NCBI GenBank assembly: GCA_947370975.1
Contig: CANBNG010000013.1
Coordinates: 55,563-119,562, forward strand
Source of the DNA: Beijerinckiaceae bacterium
GTDB lineage: Bacteria; Pseudomonadota; Alphaproteobacteria; Rhizobiales; Beijerinckiaceae
Reading direction: 5' to 3'
DNA length: 64,000 bases
Of the stretch, positions 32,732-41,888 are shown one piece after another. Numbering within the stretch: the stretch's first letter is position 1; every line of letters starts with the position of its first letter. Position numbers and translations under genes: made by a program. The notes below the pieces were generated by a model that was given only the letters and a program-made list of their open reading frames with translations, did no database searches and had not been told where the DNA came from.

Positions 32732-34486
32732 ATGACGAATATCGGATCCTTGACGCAGGCGAAAACCGCGCTGAGTTTGATGCGCGGCCTCTCCGTCGAG
32801 CCGACGCCGACGCCAACGGCAACGCCACGTGTAACGAGCAGCGCGTCTGCAATCGCGCCGATTTCGAATGCGACCAAGTCGCTGGCGGCCAGTCTGGCGA
32901 GCGCGCAAATTTCCAATGCGGCGGCAGCCACCCTCAATGCAGGCGCGCTGGCCAGCAGCCCGATCACGCTCAGCAAAGGCTATCCGCAATATGAGCTTTA
33001 TGGCTCGCGCACGGTCAATCTGTCCGCGCCGCAAAATTCTGCAACCGAGACCGTGGCTCTGGAGGCCGGCAAAACCTATGCAATCGGAACGGCTTTTGGC
33101 CTGAGCGACAGCCGCGGCCAGATGAAGGTCGAGATTCTCGATGGCAGCGGCAAGGTCGTAAAGTCGGTGCTGGCGGGAACGAGCAAGACCAGCGCCTCGA
33201 TCAGCCTTTCGACAGTCGCCAGCGGGACTTACAGCATCAGGCTGACGGGGCAGCCCGTTCCCAAGACGCCCTCGTCGACCAATATTTACGGCGGCTACCA
33301 GATCAGCATCGGGCAGGCGCTCTCGAAATTGCCGACCACCAGCGGCGACGCCAACATCAATGCGCTTGTGCAGGGCGGCACCAATTCATGGCTGCATGCG
33401 GCCGGCTCAACGGCCACGGCCTCGGCCAATGTCGTCAAGACGGGCGTGAAATCGCTCAACAATGTCATCGGTCGTCCGGTGACCTATGCCTTCATGGACA
33501 GCGCCTTCATTCAGAAACTGACCGGGGCCGATGCCCATGGCGCGAGTGCCATGCAGGACACGCAAAAGGCAGCTGTCGCGGATGCGTTCAAATATATTTC
33601 AGGCATCATCAATGTGAATTTTACGGAGGCCTCGGATCCAGCCACCGCAGATATTGTCTTTGGCATGAACAATCAGAACGGGACCAGCGCGGGTTATGCC
33701 AATCCGCCCAATCAAAGCGGCTCGCATCAGCAATATCTTTTCCTCGCCTCGGACCAGTCGACGAACAGCAATTTCAGCAATGGCTCCTATGGCTGGGAGA
33801 CGCTGGTGCATGAAATCGGCCATACGCTCGGCCTCAAACATCCGGGCAATTACAATGCGGGCGGCGGCGGTGCGCCAGGCCCCTTCCTTTCGAAAACCGA
33901 CGACAATCGCCGCAACACAGTCATGTCCTATTTCCAACCGGCCCGTGTCTCGGCCAATCCGCAGACGCTGATGGCCTATGACATCGCAGCGCTGCAATAT
34001 CTCTACGGTGCCAACACCAATCCGACAGATACAGAGGCACTCTCTGCGCATCAGAAAACGACCTTTACCGATGCCTGGACCGGTCTTGAATCGCTCTGGA
34101 CGCCAACCGGCGGAACGATCGATGCCAGTGCGACGACCAGGAATAATATCGTCGATCTCCGCGAGGGCGCTTTCAGCTCGATTGCAATCGGAGCGGACGC
34201 AAAGGCCAACAACAATGTCAGCCTCGCCTATGGCAGCCATATTGATGCCGCCAAGGGCGGCAGCGGAACGGACGCCTTTTATGTGCGTGCAACCGGCAAT
34301 GCCACAATCGACGGCGGCGCGGGCGCTGACACGCTCTATCTCGCAGGCACGGCCAAGGAATGGACACGCGACGGCGATACGTTCACGCGAAAAGTGAGTG
34401 GCAAGACTGTCGCCACCGTGCAGGCTGCCAAGATCGAAAACATTGCCTATTACGACCCCGCAAAGGCAGCACTTTTACACGCATGA
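32732..34486 (+). CDS. Serralysin-like M10 metalloprotease
   Basis: A 584-residue zinc endopeptidase. The zinc site HEIGHTLGLKH is at residues 360-370 and the Met-turn is NTVMSYF with Met398. Residues ~90-195 look like a PPC-type beta domain. The C-terminal ~120 residues contain one degenerate RTX-like turn, DGGAGADTLYLAG, and a beta-rich end. There is no N-terminal signal peptide, which together with the M10B-type architecture suggests type I secretion through a C-terminal signal. No type I exporter genes are in the window. GGGGAAAGGCC precedes ATG 32732. Confidence 0.85.
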   Translation: MTNIGSLTQAKTALSLMRGLSVEPTPTPTATPRVTSSASAIAPISNATKSLAASLASAQISNAAAATLNAGALASSPITLSKGYPQYELYGSRTVNLSAPQNSATETVALEAGKTYAIGTAFGLSDSRGQMKVEILDGSGKVVKSVLAGTSKTSASISLSTVASGTYSIRLTGQPVPKTPSSTNIYGGYQISIGQALSKLPTTSGDANINALVQGGTNSWLHAAGSTATASANVVKTGVKSLNNVIGRPVTYAFMDSAFIQKLTGADAHGASAMQDTQKAAVADAFKYISGIINVNFTEASDPATADIVFGMNNQNGTSAGYANPPNQSGSHQQYLFLASDQSTNSNFSNGSYGWETLVHEIGHTLGLKHPGNYNAGGGGAPGPFLSKTDDNRRNTVMSYFQPARVSANPQTLMAYDIAALQYLYGANTNPTDTEALSAHQKTTFTDAWTGLESLWTPTGGTIDASATTRNNIVDLREGAFSSIAIGADAKANNNVSLAYGSHIDAAKGGSGTDAFYVRATGNATIDGGAGADTLYLAGTAKEWTRDGDTFTRKVSGKTVATVQAAKIENIAYYDPAKAALLHA

Positions 34487-34750
34487 GGAGAGAAAATATT
34501 CTATTTTAGGGTTTTTACACGTATTGCGCGAGTTACAATCCAAATTTAAATCACGATTTACAAAGCGGTATATTTTGTATATTTGAGTAACTGAGTGAAA
34601 GCTCGTATTCGGCACTTCGGTTCGGCGTGTTTTTGCAGTTGAATTTGCCGATACATAATACCGTTTTAATTTAGCAAGCGACTTGTCATTTGTTTGCCTC
34701 CCGGATTGCGAATGCCGGAAACATCGACAACGTGATTTCGGCGAGACCTG
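34487..34750. other. AT-rich intergenic region before the winged-helix regulator
   Basis: This 264-bp stretch is clearly poorer in GC than the coding DNA around it (for example TTTTAGGGTTTTTACACG, CAAATTTAAATCACG, GTATATTTTGTATATTTGAG). It should contain the promoter of the regulator gene at 34751. No gene or stable hairpin is evident. Confidence 0.5.
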
Positions 34751-35113
34751 ATGCGACGTAATGTGACCTCTCTCCTCGCCGCGCGTTCTGCTCTGATTGA
34801 CATGGAGTACCGCCTTTTGCGGACTCAGCCCCAGATTGGGCTGGAAGTCATGCTCTGCTTTTTCAGCGGCGGTGGGTCGTGCGAGGTCGGCAACATCTAT
34901 CGCAATGTGCGTGCGACGGAGGCTGCTGTCAGGCGGCACCTGCGGCAGCTCGAAGCCCAGGACCTCATCACCCAGCAACGCGCGCAAGATGACAGGCGCA
35001 AGACGCTCCTCACCCTGACCGACAAGGGCCGCGCCCTGCAGGCGCGCTATATGTCCGAGGTCGAGGCTTTGATTTCGCAGGGCGCATCGGCGCAGGCAAA
35101 ACAGGCCGAGTGA
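34751..35113 (+). CDS. Small MarR-like winged-helix regulator
   Basis: A 120-residue protein whose middle part reads as a winged helix: CEVGNIYRNVRATEAAVRRH for the recognition region, then LEAQDLITQQRAQDDRRKTL for the wing, then LTDKGRAL. This is the MarR pattern. It is transcribed towards the autotransporter gene, and a shared hairpin lies between them. Target genes are unknown. The autotransporter or the upstream protease are natural candidates by position only. Confidence 0.72.
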   Translation: MRRNVTSLLAARSALIDMEYRLLRTQPQIGLEVMLCFFSGGGSCEVGNIYRNVRATEAAVRRHLRQLEAQDLITQQRAQDDRRKTLLTLTDKGRALQARYMSEVEALISQGASAQAKQAE

Positions 35114-35130
35114 GTTTCCTCACCCCGTCC

Positions 35131-35154
35131 GATCTCCGCCCGGAGGCGGAGATC
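35131..35154. terminator. Hairpin terminator between the winged-helix regulator and the autotransporter gene
   Basis: A perfect 10-bp stem GATCTCCGCC / GGCGGAGATC with loop CGGA. It is followed on the plus strand by TGTCTTTC, 17 bp after the regulator stop, so it probably terminates that gene. It may also serve the convergent autotransporter gene. Confidence 0.7.
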
Positions 35155-35175
35155 TGTCTTTCGGGCTGACCAGCC

Positions 35176-38100
35176 TCAGAACTTCGTCTGAAGATTGCCC
35201 TTCACGCCCTGGCCGCGTGTTTCGCCCGTCAGGGCGCCAGAGCGGATATATTCGACAGAGCCCGTGACATTGCCGCCTGACGCCCGCAGCCCGACTGCGC
35301 CCGACACATTGTTGCGCGCGACCGGCGTGATGCTGAGCCCATAGGTCGAGGTGGGATCGGCCACATAGCTCATGGCCTGGAAGAGCGAGCCGCCTGCCAC
35401 ATGGCTATATTCGAGGCGCGCCAGCGGCGAGAGTGTGCCCCACGGCACGCTCACGTCATATTGCCCGCGCAGGCCCAGAACCAGGGAGGCCGAGGACTGA
35501 TGCGCGCGGCTGAAAGCCAGCGTCCAGTCGGCAGCGCCATGTTCTGAAAATGCGTCGAGCTGGAGGCTCGTCACATCGGCGCGGATATAAGGCGCGACCT
35601 TCCATTTATCCCACGCCTGTTCGCTGGTCAGGATGAGCGAACCATACAGCGTATGGCCATTGCGTTCGCCGGTGAGCATGTCGCCGGTGAGCCCAAAATT
35701 GCGCGTGGTGGTGAACTTCGCACCGCCATAGCCAGCCAGCGCATCGAGGAAGAAACTCTTCGTCAGATTCCAGCTTGCATAGCCGGTGGCAGACACACTG
35801 CGTCCGGAGCTGCGCGTGCCATCGGTTCCGATGTCGGCATCGTCATTGCCAAAGCCGAAGGCAAAGCCGGTGCGCAGGCCAGCCATCGCCTGCATGTCGA
35901 AACCAGCCGTGAGACCGCCCGTCGAGAAGCGATTGCTCGTCTGCTGGCCCGAAATATCCTGCCGGCCAAACATCAGCGAGCCTGCCGTCCAGATCGCAAC
36001 CGGCGTGTTCACTGCGCTGCTTGCACCTGCTGCCACAGGTTGCTTGTCATCAAAAAAGCGACTGCCGCGCAGGGCGCTCTTGCTGGCCGCGCCATCAGGC
36101 CCGGCTTTCTCGAGGCTCGTCGGACGATCCGTGCAGCGGCTGTTGGCCGCGCCCGGAACTTCCACGCAGGACGTCATGGTTCCTGTCACAGACACGCCCA
36201 TGGCAACTGCAGGCACGTTCTCGCTGTGCAATTGCTCAAGACGCGATTGCACATTGGTCATTTGCGACGAGGCAAAACGTGCAAGCGCGCTGGCTTCGGC
36301 GCTGACAAGGCCCCGCACATTGGGATCTTGCGAGGGATCGGGACGCGTCACATTCACGCTGACGGGCGCGCTCACCGAGAGGAGATTGCTGGCGTCGCCA
36401 TTATAGGTCGCGACGAACACATGCGCGCCCGGCGCGATCAGCCGGGCCACATAGGTTCCGACGCCACCCGTGACGAAAACGACATGGGGCGCCGCGCCGC
36501 CGTCGGTAAAGGTGATCGTGCCCGTCGCCGTATTTGGCGTAACGGAGGCGGTCAGCGTGACCGAGCCACCGGCGATGACACTCTGAGTGGAGACCTGCAA
36601 CAGCACGCTGGTCGCACGCGACGTCACACTGATCGTGTAATCGCGCATCCCGGTGAAGGGGCCGCTGCCGGTCGTGCTGTCGGTCGCGGTGATCCGGAAG
36701 GAGAAGTTTCCGGACGCCGTCGGTGTTCCGCTGAGCAATCCGTTCGCGTTCAGCGAAAGGCCTGGCGGCAATGCGCCCGACGTAATCGCAAAACCATAGG
36801 CCGCAGTGCCGCCCGCAGCCGTGACCTGCTGCGAATAGAAAGCCCCGATTGTCGCGCCGGGAAAGGACGCAGGCGTGACGCTCACGCTCGGCGGCGCGAT
36901 CACCAGGCTGAAGGCGCGCGTCGTGACCGGCATGATCCCGTCGGAGAGCGCGAGCGTGAAGTTGAATGTGCCCGCAGCCGTCGGCGTGCCGGACAAGAGC
37001 CCGGCCGACGTCAGGGACACACCGGCCGGCAGAGCACCGGCGACGACAACAAAGGTATAGGAGCCCTGCCCGCCCGTGCCTGAAAGGGATTGCGCATAGG
37101 CCTGCCCCGTTGTTCCTGAGGGTACGCTCGCCTGCGTGATCGCAAGGGGCGCCAAGGCAGTCCCCGCATAGGTCCGCGCAGCCGTGATGGCGTTGGCGTC
37201 CGTTGCCGTCACGACAAACGAATAATCGCCCGCAACCGTCGGAGTGCCGGTGATCGCGCCTGTGGCTCCATTGAGGCTCAGGCCCGCAGGAAGCGTGCCC
37301 GACGTGACCGCAAAGGTCACAGGCGCAGTCCCGCCCGAGGTCGCCACCGTTTGCGCATAGGCCTGCGTCAGAACAGGCCGCGGCAGGGTGGTTGTTGTGA
37401 CAAGCAGCGCAGCGGCGATGGTCCCCCCATAGGTCCGCGCAGCCGTGATCGCGTTGGAATCCGTCGCAGTCATCGTGAATGAATAAGTGCCCGCAACCGT
37501 CGGTGTGCCCGTGATCGCGCCCGTGTTTGTGTTGAGGCTCAGGCCTGCAGGAAGCGCGCCCGCCGTGACCGCGAAGGTCACAGGCGCAGTCCCGCCCGAG
37601 GTCGCCACCGTTTGCGCATAGGCCTGCGTCAGAACAGGCGTCGGCAGACTGGTTGTTGTCACCGCAAGCGCGGCGGCAATGGTCACCGAATAGGCACGAG
37701 AAGCCGTGATCGCGTTGGTATCCGTGGCAGTCAGGGTGAACGAAGACGTGCCCGCAGCTGTCGGCGTGCCGGTGATCGCGCCCGTATTTGTATTGAGGCT
37801 CAAGCCCGCAGGAAGCGCGCCCGCCGTGACAGCGAAGGTCACAGGCGCAGTGCCGCCCGAGGTCGCCACCGTTTGCGCATAGGCCTGCGTCAGAACAGGC
37901 GTCGGCAGAGTTGTTGTTGTGACAAGCAGCGCGGCAACATAGGTGTAGCGGTCGCCTGCACCCGTGGCGCTCGTGCCGCCAGATGTCGAGACCCTGACAT
38001 CCACTATCCCTGCAGAACCCGCCGGAGCTGTCGCCGTGATTTGCGTGGCACTGTTAACGCTGAAGCTTGACGCAGCATTTGTGCCAAACGTCACCGCAGT

Positions 38101-39363
38101 CGCGCCCGTGAAATTGGTCCCGTTGATCACCACACTCGTGCCACCGGTGACCACGCCGCTTGTCGGACTGAGAGAGGTCACAGTCGGCGCGGCAATATAA
38201 GTATATTGATCGGCAGCGCTCGTGGCGCTTGTGCCGGCCGCTGTCGTGACAGTGATATCCACGGTACCGGCAGCCCCGGCAGGCGTCGTCGCTGTGATGG
38301 AGGTCGCGCTGTTGACCGTGAAGCCGGTCGCATTGGAACCGCCAAACCTCACCTGCGTCGCAACGCTGAAATTTGTTCCCATAATGGTGACACTTGTGCC
38401 GCCGGTGACCGGGCCGTTCGTCGGGCTCACTGAAGTAACAGTCGGCGCGGCAATATAAGTATATTGATCGGCAGCGCTCGTGACGCTTGTGCCGACCGCT
38501 GTCGTGACCGTGACATCAACCGTGCCGGCAGACCCCCCCGGCGTGATCGCCGTGATCGACGTCGCGCTGTTCACCGTGAAGCTCGGCGCCAGGGATGCGC
38601 CAAACCGGACCGCCGTCGCGCCAGTGAAGTTGGCTCCGGTGATCGTCACCACAGTGCTGCCGCTCGCCGGGCCGCTCGTTGTCCCCAAGGACGTAACTGT
38701 CGGGGGCGCAAGATAGGTGTATTGATCTGCAGGAACGGTGGGGCTCGTGCCAACGGCCGTCGTGACGGTGATGTCGACGATGCCGGACGCATGTGGAGGC
38801 GCGGTCGCTGATATCTGCGTGGGGCTGTTCACAGTAAAGCCGGTCGCAGGCGTTCCGCCGAAATTCACCGATGTCGCGCCCGTGAAGCTGGTCCCCGTGA
38901 TCGTGACATTCGTACCGCCGCTGACCGCGCCGCTCGAAGGCGAAATGGCCGTCACCGCAGGCGCGGGTGTGCCGCCAGCTATGGTAATGTTGATCGGGCC
39001 AGAAATTACCCAATACGTGGTGTCCACAACTTCATAATTGACGGTGAAGGAACCAGCCTGGGTCGGGGTTCCAGAAACAATCGGCTGGGCGCCGTTCCAG
39101 TTGATCGAGAGTCCTGGCGGCAAGGAACCTGAAATTGGTTGAGGGCTAGCGGGAAAATTTACTGAATCTCGGTAATTGCCGACAGGCCCCGCACCGAAGG
39201 TTCCGGAAAAGGTAAGCGTCTGATTATAGGCTGTTCCAACCGTTCCAGATGACGGGTTGTTGAAAGTCGCCAAAGCGTAGCCCGCCTGCGCCATCGAGGT
39301 CGCACCGAGGGACGCCATCAGAAACAGCACAAACGCAAAGGCCTTGCGGAAAGAATGTGTCAT
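35176..39363 (-). CDS. Large autotransporter adhesin with IPT/TIG and He_PIG-like repeats
   Basis: A 1395-residue outer-membrane/surface protein. A signal peptide (cleavage near SMAQAGYA) is followed by a He_PIG-like Ig domain (LPPGLSI...SGTPTQAGSFTV). Then come four 86-residue IPT/TIG repeats, three near-identical 87-residue He_PIG repeats, two more divergent He_PIG repeats and a Big-type Ig domain (~residues 925-1010). The last ~270 residues form an autotransporter beta-barrel ending in GNLQTKF with terminal Phe. The passenger resembles adhesins. The start ATG overlaps the stop of the upstream hydroxylase gene (ATGA), so the two are co-translated. Confidence 0.85.
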   Translation of the reverse strand: MTHSFRKAFAFVLFLMASLGATSMAQAGYALATFNNPSSGTVGTAYNQTLTFSGTFGAGPVGNYRDSVNFPASPQPISGSLPPGLSINWNGAQPIVSGTPTQAGSFTVNYEVVDTTYWVISGPINITIAGGTPAPAVTAISPSSGAVSGGTNVTITGTSFTGATSVNFGGTPATGFTVNSPTQISATAPPHASGIVDITVTTAVGTSPTVPADQYTYLAPPTVTSLGTTSGPASGSTVVTITGANFTGATAVRFGASLAPSFTVNSATSITAITPGGSAGTVDVTVTTAVGTSVTSAADQYTYIAAPTVTSVSPTNGPVTGGTSVTIMGTNFSVATQVRFGGSNATGFTVNSATSITATTPAGAAGTVDITVTTAAGTSATSAADQYTYIAAPTVTSLSPTSGVVTGGTSVVINGTNFTGATAVTFGTNAASSFSVNSATQITATAPAGSAGIVDVRVSTSGGTSATGAGDRYTYVAALLVTTTTLPTPVLTQAYAQTVATSGGTAPVTFAVTAGALPAGLSLNTNTGAITGTPTAAGTSSFTLTATDTNAITASRAYSVTIAAALAVTTTSLPTPVLTQAYAQTVATSGGTAPVTFAVTAGALPAGLSLNTNTGAITGTPTVAGTYSFTMTATDSNAITAARTYGGTIAAALLVTTTTLPRPVLTQAYAQTVATSGGTAPVTFAVTSGTLPAGLSLNGATGAITGTPTVAGDYSFVVTATDANAITAARTYAGTALAPLAITQASVPSGTTGQAYAQSLSGTGGQGSYTFVVVAGALPAGVSLTSAGLLSGTPTAAGTFNFTLALSDGIMPVTTRAFSLVIAPPSVSVTPASFPGATIGAFYSQQVTAAGGTAAYGFAITSGALPPGLSLNANGLLSGTPTASGNFSFRITATDSTTGSGPFTGMRDYTISVTSRATSVLLQVSTQSVIAGGSVTLTASVTPNTATGTITFTDGGAAPHVVFVTGGVGTYVARLIAPGAHVFVATYNGDASNLLSVSAPVSVNVTRPDPSQDPNVRGLVSAEASALARFASSQMTNVQSRLEQLHSENVPAVAMGVSVTGTMTSCVEVPGAANSRCTDRPTSLEKAGPDGAASKSALRGSRFFDDKQPVAAGASSAVNTPVAIWTAGSLMFGRQDISGQQTSNRFSTGGLTAGFDMQAMAGLRTGFAFGFGNDDADIGTDGTRSSGRSVSATGYASWNLTKSFFLDALAGYGGAKFTTTRNFGLTGDMLTGERNGHTLYGSLILTSEQAWDKWKVAPYIRADVTSLQLDAFSEHGAADWTLAFSRAHQSSASLVLGLRGQYDVSVPWGTLSPLARLEYSHVAGGSLFQAMSYVADPTSTYGLSITPVARNNVSGAVGLRASGGNVTGSVEYIRSGALTGETRGQGVKGNLQTKF
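37150..37932 (-). repeat. Three tandem 261-bp repeats encoding He_PIG-like domains
   Basis: The minus-strand coding sequence repeats with a period of 261 bp (87 codons). The landmark GGCCTGCGTCAGAACAGG occurs at 37360, 37621 and about 37882. Long stretches between units are identical or nearly so, pointing to recent duplication or gene conversion. Confidence 0.88.
37935..38966 (-). repeat. Four tandem 258-bp repeats encoding IPT/TIG domains
   Basis: The landmark CAATATAAGTATATTGATC and variants recur at about 37935, 38193, 38451 and 38709, an exact 258-bp (86-codon) period. Units two and three are the most alike. They encode the PTVTS...GGTSVTI...DQYTYIA domains of the autotransporter. Confidence 0.85.
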
Positions 39364-40211
39364 TTGCGTTTCTTTCGATGAACAGGCGCCGGGTCGCGGC
39401 TTGCGCGGACCGTCTCGACGATTGACTGGAAGGGAAGGGCCACCAGCGTGGGAAGCGTGAAGGGAGACGTCATCTCCGCGCGCGGCAGACCAAATTTCAT
39501 GCGCGCCGCGACACCGGCTGAAACAGCGTGCCGCGTGCCAAACAGCAGATCCCAGAACGAAAAGATCGTGCCGAAATTGCCATGCGCCTCGTCAAGGCGA
39601 GCCGAATGATGGATGCGGTGAAAATCCGGCAGGACGATCAACCAACCGAGCGAGCGCGAGAGTGCGCCGGGCATCCGCAGATTGAGATGGGAAAAGACGG
39701 CGTGAAGCCCGACCACGGCTGAATAGGCCATGATGACAACAACAGGCATGCCCACGAGCACGAAAACGATCAGCGTCACAATCGTGACGTAAAGCATCTC
39801 GAGGGGGTGATGCAGAAGCCCAGACAGAGCGCTGAGCTGATCGTCGGCGTGATGCACCTTATGCAGCCGCCAGAACACAGGCACGCTGTGGCTGAGCACA
39901 TGCAGGCCGTAGTGCAACAGGTCGATCAGAAGAAAGCACAGGATGAAACCAAGCCATTCGGGGATCGGCAACGCGGCGAGGCTCATGAACTGGAAAGGAC
40001 TGGCGGTCGCCACGATCCCGGCCTGCAACGCGCCCATGGTAAAATGGAGAAGCGTGTAAGCGACCGACGCGAAAACCAAAACGGTCAGGCTATGGGTTCC
40101 CGATGCTCTCGCCTGAGGCGAGGCGGGGCGTGCATGTTCCAGCGGAATCGCCACGACCGCCAGCAAGAACGGCGCGGTCATAATGGCGAGTAAGAGCAAG
40201 CCGGAGTTCAT
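39360..40211 (-). CDS. Sterol desaturase/fatty acid hydroxylase family protein
   Basis: A 283-residue membrane di-iron enzyme of the FA hydroxylase superfamily. The histidine clusters are HYGLHVLSH, HKVHH, HAVFSH and HRIHH, with about five membrane segments between and before them. It would hydroxylate or desaturate a lipid such as a fatty acyl, hopanoid or carotenoid-type substrate. I chose ATG 40211 (MNSGLLLLAIM), preceded by AGGAC, because the upstream in-frame codons are charged and unlike the family. Its last codon overlaps the autotransporter start. Confidence 0.82.
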   Translation of the reverse strand: MNSGLLLLAIMTAPFLLAVVAIPLEHARPASPQARASGTHSLTVLVFASVAYTLLHFTMGALQAGIVATASPFQFMSLAALPIPEWLGFILCFLLIDLLHYGLHVLSHSVPVFWRLHKVHHADDQLSALSGLLHHPLEMLYVTIVTLIVFVLVGMPVVVIMAYSAVVGLHAVFSHLNLRMPGALSRSLGWLIVLPDFHRIHHSARLDEAHGNFGTIFSFWDLLFGTRHAVSAGVAARMKFGLPRAEMTSPFTLPTLVALPFQSIVETVRASRDPAPVHRKKRK

Positions 40212-40529
40212 GCACACATGTCCTGAGCCGAGCTTTGTTAAGCAAAACTCGGTAGTTTGATGCCCGACTTTCGGGCTCCTTTCAAGAAATAGAATTTGAA
40301 TCTGTGTTTTTAACCGTGCTTGCATTATAATACTACAATATATATTTCTTTTAAAGTTACATTGCTTTCATATTTACACTTAAACTTCGCTTGCGGCTGT
40401 GGTTGGCGCCGGTTTGCGCCTTGGGACGCGCGTGAAATTGGCGCTGGAACGGGGAGGATGGTAAATGCGAAGCTGGACTCGTCGCTCATGTCCGCGATTT
40501 TTCTTTCCCATAGTTTGAGGCAATGCTCG
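40212..40529. promoter_or_regulatory. AT-rich divergent intergenic region, hydroxylase / MFS
   Basis: These 318 bases hold the divergent promoters of the hydroxylase-autotransporter unit and the MFS gene. The part from 40290 to 40385 is very AT-rich (GCATTATAATACTACAATAT, then ATATTTCTTTTAAAG). A small hairpin GCCCGA-CTT-TCGGGC lies at 40262-40276. Plus-strand codons from 40320 to 40529 are open in the MFS frame, but their composition is unlike a transporter N-terminus. Confidence 0.45.
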
Positions 40530-41732
40530 ATGTCGCTTGCAGCTGTCGAAACCAGACATGAAGTCCAGGTCATCTCGGTTGTCAGCTGCGCCCATCTGCT
40601 CAGTCATCTTTACATGCTGGCATTGCCGCCGCTGTTTCCGCTGCTGCGCGGGGATCTCGGCGTGGGCTATATCGAACTTGGCCTGACGATCACCTCCTAT
40701 GCGATCACCACCGGCCTGCTGCAAACCTCCATGGGCTTTCTCGTCAACCGCATCGGCGGACAGAAAGTGCTGGCAGGCGGACTTTTCCTGAATGCGCTCG
40801 CCATAGCGCTCGCCGGCCTTGCCACCCAATATTGGCAGTTCATCGTTCTGATGCTGCTGGCGGGTGTGGGATCGAGCGTCTTTCATCCCGCCGATTATTC
40901 GATTCTGAATGCCCGCATCGGCACGGGCCGGCTCGGGCGCGCGCTGTCCTCCCATTCGCTGGCGGGCAATCTCGGCTTTCTCGCCGCGCCGCCGCTGATG
41001 GTCACGCTCGCAGCACTGAGCGACTGGCGCACAGCACTCATCCTTGTGGGCCTTGTCGGCATGACGCTTGGCGTCGCCATTTTCTTCATGTCGGCCAGCC
41101 TGTCTGGCAAGGGCAGCGCGAAGGCCGCCCGGAAAACCAACGATTCCTGGCGCAAGCTCGTCACCTCGCCCAAGGTCATGCTGCTGTTTGCCTTCTATGT
41201 GCTCTCCTCGGCCGCCAATTCCGGCATGGTCCATTTCTCGGTCGTCGCCTTCAAGGACATTTACGGCCTGCCCGTGACTGTCACCGCCGTCGCGCTCACA
41301 GCCTATCAGGGGCTGCAGATGATGGCCGTGCTGCCCGGCGGCTGGCTTGCCGACAAGGTCGAGAACCATGAAGTGCTCCTCGCGCTTTGCTTTGGCATCT
41401 CCGGTGTGCTGGTGCTGCTGGCAGGCACCGGCGGTCTGCCCTTCTGGATTGTCATCGGCCTGCTGGGTGGCGCGGGCGCGCTGCGCGGCCTCGTGAATGC
41501 CTCGCGCGACGTCTCGGTGCGCCATGCGGCGACCGATGTGAGCGTCGGCACGCTCTTCGGCTTTGTGACGACAGGCTATAGCGGGGGCCAGATCATCGGC
41601 CCGGCGCTCTATGGCTGGATCATGGATTTCGGGCGTCCCGAGCTCGTCTTCTGGGCCTCGGCGGGCTTCTCGACGCTGGCGATCTCGACCATGATGATCA
41701 ACAAGCTGACACCGCGCCCCCAAAGCGCCTAG
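40530..41732 (+). CDS. MFS transporter
   Basis: A 400-residue major facilitator protein with about 12 membrane segments in two halves. The first half has LLSHLYMLALPPLFPLLRGD and the loop NRIGGQKVLAGG (MFS motif A position). The second half has GGWLADKVENHEVLLALCFG. The reading frame extends 210 bp upstream, but ATG 40530 is favoured because GAGG lies 9 bases before it and homologous-looking sequence begins nearby. ATG 40458 with an adjacent GGGGAGG is possible. Substrate unknown. Fosmidomycin-resistance-type or sugar/drug exporters are similar in outline. Confidence 0.82.
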   Translation: MSLAAVETRHEVQVISVVSCAHLLSHLYMLALPPLFPLLRGDLGVGYIELGLTITSYAITTGLLQTSMGFLVNRIGGQKVLAGGLFLNALAIALAGLATQYWQFIVLMLLAGVGSSVFHPADYSILNARIGTGRLGRALSSHSLAGNLGFLAAPPLMVTLAALSDWRTALILVGLVGMTLGVAIFFMSASLSGKGSAKAARKTNDSWRKLVTSPKVMLLFAFYVLSSAANSGMVHFSVVAFKDIYGLPVTVTAVALTAYQGLQMMAVLPGGWLADKVENHEVLLALCFGISGVLVLLAGTGGLPFWIVIGLLGGAGALRGLVNASRDVSVRHAATDVSVGTLFGFVTTGYSGGQIIGPALYGWIMDFGRPELVFWASAGFSTLAISTMMINKLTPRPQSA

Positions 41733-41888
41733 GCGGGATTGCTGCCCCGCACCAAAATCGGGCTCGACAAAGGCGGATCGCCCGTCTAAGGCCTCCGCTC
41801 ATGCCGAGCGCAAGCTTGCAGCCGGCTACCGGCGAGGGTCCGTCCCCTTGCCTGCTTGCGCCGCCCCTTGTGAGAGCATTCGAACCGC

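Noticed and set aside
35653..37083. Plus-strand open frame of 476 codons under the autotransporter gene
   Set aside because: Arg-rich low-complexity translation antisense to the repeats and the beta-barrel.
37150..38966. Regular repeats considered as a CRISPR array
   Set aside because: Units of 258 and 261 bp are in-frame protein-domain repeats without short identical direct repeats separated by unique spacers.
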